Below are positions 31,112 to 38,914 of a DNA stretch of 64,000 nt, one piece after another. The position numbers and the translations under genes are program-made. Each line of letters begins with the position of its first letter. Position 1 is the first letter of the stretch. Source of the stretch: Lysinibacillus sp. G4S2 (GTDB taxonomy: Bacteria > Bacillota > Bacilli > Bacillales_A > Planococcaceae); the NCBI RefSeq assembly GCF_030348505.1, contig NZ_JAUCFJ010000002.1, positions 1,182,001-1,246,000 of the forward strand, written 5' to 3'. The notes below the pieces were generated by a model. The model was not told where the DNA came from. It worked only from the letters and a program-made list of their open reading frames with translations, and did not search any database.

Positions 31112-31219
31112 AATCGCTGATAAAATATCGATAATCGCTGATAATATCGAGAAACCGCTGATAAAATGCCGATAATCGCTGATAACATCAAGAAAACCGC
31201 TGATAAAATGTCATGAATT
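31112..31219. repeat. Tandem array 2 (short), GCTGATAA units
   Basis: Five GCTGATAA or GCTGATAA-like cores at 20-21 base spacing, with linkers such as AATCGAGAAACC and AATGCCGATAATC. It is the shortest of the four arrays, perhaps a young or contracted copy. Confidence 0.85.
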
Positions 31220-31290
31220 GCACTCATCACCCCAACACTAACATCATATGGCAATACTTTATTAAATAGGACATCTTAATTTCTTTGTCA
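31220..31290 (-). repeat. Right end of repeat element 2, inverted outer sequence
   Basis: Read leftward, this contains GAAATTAAGATGTCC followed by ATTTAATAAAGTATTGCC. The same sequence in direct orientation (GAAATTAAGGTGTCC...ATAGTATGGC) starts the element at 57931. The two outer ends of the family therefore occur in inverted orientation. Confidence 0.55.
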
Positions 31291-31323
31291 TGTTAATTTT
31301 TCAAGAATATAAAGCAATAAAGC

Positions 31324-31352
31324 AGTGCACTTCGATTAAGAAATGCACTGCT
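31324..31352 (-). terminator. Terminator of the chemotaxis receptor gene
   Basis: GCAGTGCA and TGCACTGC arms flank a 12-13 base loop. Read leftward the stem is followed by TTTATTGCTTTAT. It starts within 10 bases of the stop codon. Confidence 0.75.
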
Positions 31353-31359
31353 TGCAGGT

Positions 31360-33045
31360 TTAAAGCTTAAATTGATTAATTTGTTTTTGTAAGTCTAATG
31401 ATTTTTCGCTTAAATCTGTAGCAACTCGGTTTACTTGTTGAATTGTTGCTGCTTGTTCCTTGCTAGCTTCGGCAATGATCTGTGTATTGGCTGCACTAGT
31501 GGAAGCGCCATGAGCAATTTCTGCGACAGAGGCTGCTACTTGTTCAGCACTTGCAGAGATTTCTTCAGAAGTAGCCGAAATATCTTCTATTTGATCGGTC
31601 ATCGTATTGATCGCTTTTACGATTGCTTCGAAAGAGTTGCCAGCATCCTCAATAATTTTCACACCGTCTGTGACAGATTGTAGCCCGTCTTCGACAGCTT
31701 TTTCTACATTTTGGGTATCTTCTTGGATTTCTTGTGTTAAGGTAACGATTTGATTGGCTGATTGCTTTGATTCTTCTGCTAGCTTGCGTACTTCGTCGGC
31801 TACGACAGCGAAGCCTTTACCATGTTCACCTGCACGTGCAGCCTCAATTGCAGCGTTTAGAGCTAATAAATTCGTTTGATCTGAGATTGCTGTAATTACT
31901 GTAGTAATCGTGCCTATTTCTTCTGATTGTTTACTCAATTTTTGAACGAGATTGTTAATCATTTGTGTAGAGTCATAAATGACGTTCATTTGTTGTTGAG
32001 CTTCATCAACTGTATCGTTACCATTACTCGCTAACTCACTTGTTGTCACTGCGCTTTGATGAAGTTGTTGAGTTGCTTCTGCTATACGTTGTACACCTAC
32101 TGCTGTTTCATCCATTGCATGTGCGCTCTCATTGGCAGCAATTGTTGCAGTAGATGCCGCATCGGCCGTCTCATTAATACGTACAGTTACCTCATCTGCA
32201 GAAGCAGAAATCTCTTCGGTAGAGGCGGATAGCTCTTCGGCAGAAGCTGATAAATGTTCAGCATTATCTTGTATATTTGTTAATAAACTTCGTAAGTTAC
32301 TTTTCATTGTATTAAAGGCTGTAGAAAGCTGACCAAGCTCATCTTTAGATTGATGGGAGATATCTTGATGATGTAATTCGCCATTTGCAATATTATTGGC
32401 CGCAATAACTACGGATTTTAAAGGACGTGATATTGTGCGCTGTACATAAAGCATCAGGCATATTCCAATAATTACGCCGATGATGATAGCGATGATTGAA
32501 ATTATTTGTGAATTTGTTACGGCTTGTTTAGATTCTTTCGTAACAACATCAAGTTGTTTTTTTTGGTAACTTGAAATTTTCTCTGATTCCGCTAACAATC
32601 CTTTGTTGGCTTGTTGGACTTCACCATTAACTTTTTGTAAAGCTTCCTCTAATTTACCAGCATTATAAAGTGTAATGGCTTCCTCGGCAGCTTTGTCAAA
32701 CGCATCATTATATGTATTTAAATCTTTCGCATATGTCTCCATCTCAGGAGAATCGGATTTTTTTAGCATTTCTACAACATGATCATCTAGCATTTTTGTA
32801 TATTTTGCAAAGTTGTCTTTGTTAGCTGCTGTATCTTCAATAATTATTGCGCGAATGAAAAGACCCTGCATTGCTAGTTCAAATTGAATGTTATCAGCTA
32901 ACTCTACTAGAGCAACACGATCGTCTAATGCATTTTCTACCTTGATTTCAATGTTTGAAAACTGAACAAACAAAATCGACAATGAAATAATTAAGGCGAG
33001 GATGATGGTGAAAAAACCAAAACTTAATTTTTTGCCTACAGACAT
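31360..33045 (-). CDS. Methyl-accepting chemotaxis protein
   Basis: A 561-residue receptor. An N-terminal membrane segment (about residues 8-30) is followed by a helical extracellular sensor of the four-helix-bundle type (to about residue 180), a second membrane segment ([18 protein letters not shown]), a HAMP domain (about 206-258, ending [15 protein letters not shown]) and a long signalling coiled coil. The hairpin tip that contacts CheA and CheW reads [20 protein letters not shown]. The ligand is unknown. The gene is monocistronic, with its own terminator. Confidence 0.92.
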   Translation of the reverse strand: MSVGKKLSFGFFTIILALIISLSILFVQFSNIEIKVENALDDRVALVELADNIQFELAMQGLFIRAIIIEDTAANKDNFAKYTKMLDDHVVEMLKKSDSPEMETYAKDLNTYNDAFDKAAEEAITLYNAGKLEEALQKVNGEVQQANKGLLAESEKISSYQKKQLDVVTKESKQAVTNSQIISIIAIIIGVIIGICLMLYVQRTISRPLKSVVIAANNIANGELHHQDISHQSKDELGQLSTAFNTMKSNLRSLLTNIQDNAEHLSASAEELSASTEEISASADEVTVRINETADAASTATIAANESAHAMDETAVGVQRIAEATQQLHQSAVTTSELASNGNDTVDEAQQQMNVIYDSTQMINNLVQKLSKQSEEIGTITTVITAISDQTNLLALNAAIEAARAGEHGKGFAVVADEVRKLAEESKQSANQIVTLTQEIQEDTQNVEKAVEDGLQSVTDGVKIIEDAGNSFEAIVKAINTMTDQIEDISATSEEISASAEQVAASVAEIAHGASTSAANTQIIAEASKEQAATIQQVNRVATDLSEKSLDLQKQINQFKL

Positions 33046-33256
33046 AGAGATACACCCTTTCTAAATGCTATTTATATTTTAAATTTAGCCATCTAGAAAG
33101 GTGGAAGTCAATAACAGTTAGAATAAACAGTTCAGAATATTCATGAGTTTGTAAAGTGTTTTATATAATAAGGAACAATAGCTATAAAAATCAGTTAAGA
33201 GAAAGATGAATTTAATAGTTACATAGTACAGATTACATATTTTTTTTATAAAAAAA

Positions 33257-33285
33257 GGAATACGATATATTTCATATCGTATTCC
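33257..33285 (-). terminator. Terminator of the rqcH gene
   Basis: GGAATACGATAT (33257-33268) pairs perfectly with ATATCGTATTCC (33274-33285), with seven T residues on the leftward side. It overlaps the region just after the rqcH stop. Confidence 0.9.
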
Positions 33286-33290
33286 AACCT

Positions 33291-34988
33291 TTAAGACTGT
33301 TTTTTTAACTGTAAAATGACCGTTTCATCTGGATCGATGTATAAAGTCTTTTGTTCAAAGTAAATAACAAAACCAGGTTTAGCGCCATTTGGTTTTTTTA
33401 CCTGACGAATTTCTGTGTAATCGACTGGGACAGAGGAAGATTCTCGCGCTTTTGAAAAATAGGCAGCAAGTGTAGCGGCTTCTCTTAATGTTGTTTCGTC
33501 TGGTTCGCTCGTATGAATGACAACATGAGAGCCTGGTATATCCTTCGTATGTAGCCAAATATCTGTACGTTTAGCTATTTTAAATGTAAGCATGTCATTT
33601 TGCTTGTTATTTTTCCCAACAGAGATGGCTACACCTGTAGAAGAGACATAACGTTCAGGCTCAGGCTTCACTTGCTTTTTCTTTTTTCTTGCATGACGTA
33701 ATTTTAAATAACCTTGCTCTGCTAATTCTTCACGAATTTCTTCAATATCTCCTGGTGCCGCTTGTTGAACTTGCTGAGCAAGCATTTCAAAATATGCTAT
33801 TTCTTCCTTCGTTTTTTCTAGCTGTTCTTGAACCATAATAAGGGCATTTTTTGCCTTTGTATATTTTGTGTAATAGCTTTGAGCATTTTCAATCGGTGTT
33901 TTACGTTCACTCACTGGAATAGTGATTTTTTCTTCTCCAGTCTCACTATAGTAGTTAACGACAGTTACTTCCTTTACACCTTTTTCGAATGCGTAAATAT
34001 TCGCCATCAATAATTCCCCGTATAATTGGAACTGATCAAGTTTAGATGCACGTTCGTAGTCTTTATTCAACTTTTTAGTTTTTAATGTAAGCTTATCAAT
34101 TTCATTTTGTAGCCATCGCTCTAAATCACCTGCCTGCTGTTTGACACGATCTCGCTCAGCTCGTGCGAAAAATACGCGGTCAAGTAGTTCATGTACATTT
34201 GGATAAATCGTTACATCTCCTTGTAAATGTGTTAGAGCGATTGGGGAGAAGTAAGTTTTATTATTAGCGATTACATACATTGGCTCAGTTCCACCATTAT
34301 TAAAGGAAGCGATAAAGTTTTTAAAGCAATCTATTTGATCATCTGCATCTGTTAAACGGAACAATAATTCTTCTGCATGAATGGGTGAGAAGCCTACAAA
34401 TTGCGCAACAATTTCCTTAGCAGTTTTTTGTTCAGAGAAAAAACTAGTAAGCTGTTCGTTCGTCACTGCTAAAGGGTGCCATTTATTTTGGGCAGGTGGC
34501 GCGATATAAGGTTGACCAGGTAACACTGTTCGAAAACTATTCACGGAAGGCGGCAAATGCTTTAAGCTGTCGACTATTTTTCCCTGCTCCTTGTCAATTA
34601 ACAACAGGTTACTGTGACGGCCCATAATTTCAGCATGTAACTCCCTTACAATAGGGTCGCCAATTTCATTTTTACTTTCAATTTCTACTATTATAATGCG
34701 ATCAAAATCGTGCTGTTTAATAGAAGATATAAAACCACCCTCTATATGCTTTCGCAACAGCATACAAAACATAGGGGGTTCTGCTGGATTCTCAATAGAT
34801 TGCTCAGTAAGATGGACACGTGCGTAAGAAGGGTGAATCGAAAAAAGTAATTTATGATTGCTTCCGTTCGCACGAATATGTAGAACAACCTCCTGAGCGT
34901 TTGGTTGATGTATTTTAGTGATCCGACCGGTTACTAATTGTTGTAGATCGGCTGTCATTGAATAAGTAAATAAGCCATCAAATGCCAT
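33291..34988 (-). CDS. rqcH: Ribosome quality control factor RqcH (NFACT family)
   Basis: A protein of about 565 residues homologous to B. subtilis YloA/RqcH and eukaryotic Rqc2. It binds stalled 50S subunits carrying peptidyl-tRNA and recruits tRNA-Ala to add C-terminal alanine degradation tails. The NFACT-N domain begins MAFDGLFTYSM. The Asp-Arg pair known to be needed for tRNA binding is at residues 96-97 (HDFDRIIIVEIE). A long coiled coil spans about 270-430, and NFACT-R (DIWLHTKDIPGSHVVI) is near the C-terminus. I choose the ATG at 34988, with AGAGG upstream, over an upstream in-frame start. Often annotated as a fibronectin-binding protein, a misleading name. Confidence 0.92.
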   Translation of the reverse strand: MAFDGLFTYSMTADLQQLVTGRITKIHQPNAQEVVLHIRANGSNHKLLFSIHPSYARVHLTEQSIENPAEPPMFCMLLRKHIEGGFISSIKQHDFDRIIIVEIESKNEIGDPIVRELHAEIMGRHSNLLLIDKEQGKIVDSLKHLPPSVNSFRTVLPGQPYIAPPAQNKWHPLAVTNEQLTSFFSEQKTAKEIVAQFVGFSPIHAEELLFRLTDADDQIDCFKNFIASFNNGGTEPMYVIANNKTYFSPIALTHLQGDVTIYPNVHELLDRVFFARAERDRVKQQAGDLERWLQNEIDKLTLKTKKLNKDYERASKLDQFQLYGELLMANIYAFEKGVKEVTVVNYYSETGEEKITIPVSERKTPIENAQSYYTKYTKAKNALIMVQEQLEKTKEEIAYFEMLAQQVQQAAPGDIEEIREELAEQGYLKLRHARKKKKQVKPEPERYVSSTGVAISVGKNNKQNDMLTFKIAKRTDIWLHTKDIPGSHVVIHTSEPDETTLREAATLAAYFSKARESSSVPVDYTEIRQVKKPNGAKPGFVIYFEQKTLYIDPDETVILQLKKQS

Positions 34989-35076
34989 ATGAATTCCTCT
35001 TTCCAACGATATAAGCATCCTTGGTACTTTCGTATTTTATATTTTAATAGTGCAAGCTTTTCCACCAGAGTGTGTG

Positions 35077-35237
35077 GTTGATTTCCGTTTCGGCTGGGCG
35101 CTTTGCCGCTGACGCTTCGCTTTCGCGCAGAGCTTCCTGGGGGCGTCCGATGAGCCGCTTCACTCGCGCTGCTCGCTCCAGGGTCTCATCTGTGACGCTA
35201 ATCCCCGAGGAGTCGCCCAGCCTTCACTCCAATCAAC
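35077..35237. repeat. Dispersed element with GTTGATT/AATCAAC ends, copy 1
   Basis: A 161-base GC-rich element from GTTGATTTCCG to CTCCAATCAAC, i.e. with inverted 7-bp ends. Internal blocks include CGGCTGGGCGCTTTG, GCTTCCTGGGGGCGTCCGAT and GAGGAGTCGCCCAGCC; the last pairs with the first, so the RNA could fold into one long hairpin. Elements of this type are common in Bacillales genomes to my knowledge. Confidence 0.75.
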
Positions 35238-35338
35238 TTATATTCATGACATACGTTTTAGCAAAATGTCATTCCTAAATGTCGATGATGGATCAATTTA
35301 TTAGAAATCACTTTTATAGCACAATACCACAACGTGTG

Positions 35339-35448
35339 GTTGATTTCCGTTCTGGTTAGGCGCTTTCCTGGGAGCGTACGATGAGCCGCTTCACCCGCGT
35401 TCCTCTATTACTGCCCCGAGTAGTAGTCCAGCTTCCACTCCAATCAAC
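35339..35448. repeat. Dispersed element with GTTGATT/AATCAAC ends, copy 2
   Basis: A shorter copy (110 bases) with the same ends and GCGTACGATGAGCCGCTTCA in the middle. As in copy 1 it is followed by TTATAT and GTGACATACG. The missing 50 bases correspond to the GC-rich arms of copy 1. Confidence 0.75.
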
Positions 35449-36010
35449 TTATATGCGTGACATACGTAAAATTATGCCGAGGCATAATTGATCAAATGTC
35501 ATCTCTTTCTTTTGGTGATGAGATTTTCTTATGTTTATCATAGCATTTTTTAGGTGAATATTAAAATATAGCTTCAATTGTGGTAGAATTAGCTTTTGCT
35601 CTTAGGCGTGTTGATTAGGAAAATATAGATTTATTATTGAGCGATAAAAGGATTTTTTTTGTTGCTGTTTTGCTAATATATTTCCATTTTAACTGATTGT
35701 AGCGTAGGGCTACTCGAGTGCTACTGTCGCTTTGCTTTCGACGCAGAGCAAAGCTTCCCGCGAGAAAGCGAGACAGACGAGACCCTGCACGAAGCGGATG
35801 TTTTCTGTGCGAAAGCGTAGCGACAGCGGCAACAAAGCGGCTCGACGCTCGCACGTAGCGGAAATCAGAGCCTTCTAATTAATTCGGATGGATAAAAGTG
35901 GTTGATCAACACATCTATTCTGCTCTATCTAATTTTTTGTGGAGAGACGTCATAAATGACAGAGCTTATGTTATAATAATCCCAGTATGCAAAGAAAGGT
36001 GTGACGAACC
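35449..36010. other. Intergenic region with a hairpin repeat, GC-rich repeats and the yicC promoter region
   Basis: Contains hairpin copy 3 (35470-35489), a TTTTGGTGATGAG end sequence near 35510 like that of the MITE-like elements, and GC-rich units at 35700-35870 (GTGCGAAAGCGTAGCGACAG). A TATAAT at 35972-35977 could be the -10 box for the yicC-gmk-rpoZ operon; no good -35 was seen. No gene is recognisable. Confidence 0.55.
35470..35489. repeat. AATTATGC hairpin repeat, copy 3
   Basis: AATTATGC, loop CGAG, GCATAATT, then GATC. It interrupts a sequence that elsewhere reads CATACGTTTTAGCAAAATGTC (35253 region), so it appears inserted into an older repeat. Confidence 0.75.
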
Positions 36011-36886
36011 TTGGTGCGTAGTATGACTGGTTTTGGCAGAGGTGTCACAACAACAAAAGACTTTCAATTAACCGTAGAAATGCGCTCGGTCAACCATCGT
36101 TTTTTAGAAATTAACGCAAAATTTCCGAAAGAATGGCTTGAAGCAGAAATTTTTGCAAAGAAATTAATTTCACAAGCTTTGTCTCGTGGCAAAGTTGATG
36201 TGATGGTTTATGTTAAAGACTTAGATAACGTCGAGCAATCTATTGAAATTAATTGGTCATTAATTGAAGCGTATCGTAAGGCAAAAGAGCAATTAGCAAG
36301 TAAAGTACCACTAGAAGAAAAATGGACGATGCAAGAGCTACTATCACTTGAACAAGCACTTGTACAGGAAAAGCCGCAGCTTACACCTGAAGATTTACTT
36401 TCGGCTGTTGAACAGGCTATTACGCAAGCAATTGAGCAGCTGATTCAAATGCGTGAGCGTGAAGGGCAAGAATTACAAGATGTTGTTGTACAATATAAAG
36501 AACAGTTAATGGAACAAGTGAACAAGATTCGTTCATTCTCGTCTCTTGCTGTTGAAAAATATCGTACACGATTATTAGAACGAATTACTGAAGTGGCGGA
36601 TGGAGCATTGTTAGAAGATCGCCTACTTGCAGAAGTAGCGATATTTGCAGAACGTGTGGACATCACCGAAGAATTGGACCGATTAGATAGTCACTTTCAT
36701 CAACTGACAGAAACGTTACAAGAAACGATTTCGGTTGGCCGTAAATTAGACTTTTTAATGCAGGAAATACATCGCGAGATCAATACGATTGGTTCAAAAA
36801 ATCAATCAACAGAGGCGGCCATTGCGGTAGTTCAGGCGAAAACAATTTTAGAAAAGATGCGTGAGCAAGTTCAAAATATCGAATAA
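36011..36886 (+). CDS. YicC/YloC-family endoribonuclease
   Basis: A 291-residue protein of the YicC family, recently recognised as endoribonucleases acting on structured RNA. The conserved N-terminus SMTGFGRG and the C-terminal block HREINTIGSKNQSTEAAIAVVQAKTILEKMREQVQNIE are present, with a helical middle part. The frame opens TTG GTG CGT AGT ATG; I keep the TTG at 36011 because AAAGGTG lies about 9 bases upstream and family members usually begin M-x-x-S-M-T-G-F-G. In B. subtilis remA lies between this gene and gmk; here only 43 bases separate the two. Confidence 0.88.
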   Translation: MVRSMTGFGRGVTTTKDFQLTVEMRSVNHRFLEINAKFPKEWLEAEIFAKKLISQALSRGKVDVMVYVKDLDNVEQSIEINWSLIEAYRKAKEQLASKVPLEEKWTMQELLSLEQALVQEKPQLTPEDLLSAVEQAITQAIEQLIQMREREGQELQDVVVQYKEQLMEQVNKIRSFSSLAVEKYRTRLLERITEVADGALLEDRLLAEVAIFAERVDITEELDRLDSHFHQLTETLQETISVGRKLDFLMQEIHREINTIGSKNQSTEAAIAVVQAKTILEKMREQVQNIE

Positions 36887-36929
36887 CTTGTTTGTATCTG
36901 TTATAAATTAAGGGAGATATAGAGAATAA

Positions 36930-37547
<618 letters not shown>

Positions 37548-37551
37548 ACCT

Positions 37552-37779
37552 ATGTTATACCCATCAGTAGATGCATTAAAAAAAGAAATCGATTCAAAAT
37601 ACTCTTTAGTAAGTCTAGCATCTAAACGTGCTCGTCAAATGCAAGAGGAACAAGACACAGAACGCTTACACAAGTACGTTTCCCATAAATACGTAGGAAG
37701 AGCACTTGAAGAAGTAGCGGCAGGTGTACTTACGAAAGTATCACAGGATGAGTCAACTGTATACGAAGACGAAATCTAA
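37552..37779 (+). CDS. rpoZ: DNA-directed RNA polymerase omega subunit
   Basis: A 75-residue protein with the omega signature KYSLVSLASKRARQM near residues 16-30 and GRALEEVAAGVL near residue 50. It helps assemble and stabilise RNA polymerase. The start is fixed by AGAGGAG 8 bases before the ATG and by the close spacing to gmk. Confidence 0.93.
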   Translation: MLYPSVDALKKEIDSKYSLVSLASKRARQMQEEQDTERLHKYVSHKYVGRALEEVAAGVLTKVSQDESTVYEDEI

Positions 37780-37903
37780 CATTGATGTAAATAAGCTTTT
37801 GCGAAAATGTTAACGTCTGCAGTGGATTTTTGAATATACAGCATGCCGAGAGCTCCCGGGGAATTTTCCTTTGGGAGCTTATCATTTGAAAGGACGATTG
37901 TGC

Positions 37904-38914
37904 ATGAATAAAAATATTTTACTTTGTGTTTCAGGTGGTATAGCGGTTTATAAGGCTGTCGCTCTAGTGAGCAAGCTATCTCAGGCAGGGGCAAATGTAA
38001 AGGTTATCATGACAGCATCAGCAAGACAGTTTGTTAATCCGCTGAGCTTTCAAGTTATGTCCAAAAATGATGTTTTTTTCGATACTTTTGATGAAAAGGA
38101 TTCGAGTGTTATTGCTCATATTGATTTGGCGGATTGGGCAGATTTAATTTTAGTTGCACCAGCTACCGCAAATGTCATAGGGAAACTGGCAAATGGAATT
38201 GCGGATGATATGGTAACGACGACTCTGCTTGCAACAACTGCCCCTGTATGGCTTGCACCAGCGATGAATGTACATATGTATGACCATCCAGCGGTAAAAC
38301 GAAATTTGGCTCAGTTACAATCTGATGGTTATCAATTTATTGAGCCATCAGAAGGGTTTTTGGCATGTGGCTATGTTGGGAAAGGTCGTTTAGAAGAGCC
38401 AGAAAAAATAACAGCGATTGTGCAAGAGTATTTTTCAGAGAAGGCCAAGCCGTTAGCTGGTAAAACGGTAGTTGTCACAGCTGGAGCGTATTATATACCA
38501 TTGGATGAGCAGCATGTGATTAGTACACAGGCAAATGGTAGAATTGGTCAGGCAATAGCCGAAGAGGCAAAACTACTTGGGGCAACTGTCATCCTCATAG
38601 ATGAAAAAGAAGCAAATGTGCATAAGCTTTTTGAACAACTAGAGGATTATCAACAACAATATCCATCTGCATTTTTTATCCATGCTGCAAATACGCCTAC
38701 AATTGAAGGGGCGCCGATACTATCCTTAGAAGGAATGACAGCAATAACCTTTGGACAAAAGGTTATTGGTGAGTCCATGTTAACAATCATGTCTGACATG
38801 TGGATTGATTTTAGTGACACGGCAGAAGTAAATGGTCAATTGTGGGATACGACAGATGCCACGCAGTTTGCGCACGCATTTTGGACATATGTTTTACAAG
38901 GTGAGGCGCAATGA
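37904..38914 (+). CDS. coaBC: CoaBC-like protein: intact PPC decarboxylase half, degenerate PPC synthetase half
   Basis: About 336 residues, against roughly 400 for normal CoaBC. The N-terminal flavoprotein (CoaC) half is intact: GGIAVYKA, the catalytic His in IAHIDLADWADL, PAMNVHMY and the ACGYVGKGR cysteine loop. It should decarboxylate phosphopantothenoylcysteine in CoA synthesis. The C-terminal half starts like CoaB (GKTVVVTAG), but the expected TAGPT, ITNxSSGKMG and KIKK-type motifs are replaced by TAGAYYIPLD and ISTQANGRIG or are missing, and about 60 residues are absent. I choose the ATG at 37904 (AAAGGAC upstream). The gene overlaps priA by 4 bases, so a sequencing frameshift at the end is unlikely. 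Confidence 0.85.
   Translation: MNKNILLCVSGGIAVYKAVALVSKLSQAGANVKVIMTASARQFVNPLSFQVMSKNDVFFDTFDEKDSSVIAHIDLADWADLILVAPATANVIGKLANGIADDMVTTTLLATTAPVWLAPAMNVHMYDHPAVKRNLAQLQSDGYQFIEPSEGFLACGYVGKGRLEEPEKITAIVQEYFSEKAKPLAGKTVVVTAGAYYIPLDEQHVISTQANGRIGQAIAEEAKLLGATVILIDEKEANVHKLFEQLEDYQQQYPSAFFIHAANTPTIEGAPILSLEGMTAITFGQKVIGESMLTIMSDMWIDFSDTAEVNGQLWDTTDATQFAHAFWTYVLQGEAQ

Noticed and set aside
38860-38914. A sequencing frameshift as the cause of the short CoaB half
   Set aside because: The coaBC stop overlaps the priA start by 4 bases in the usual coupled manner, and the missing motifs lie well before the end, so a single late frameshift does not explain it.
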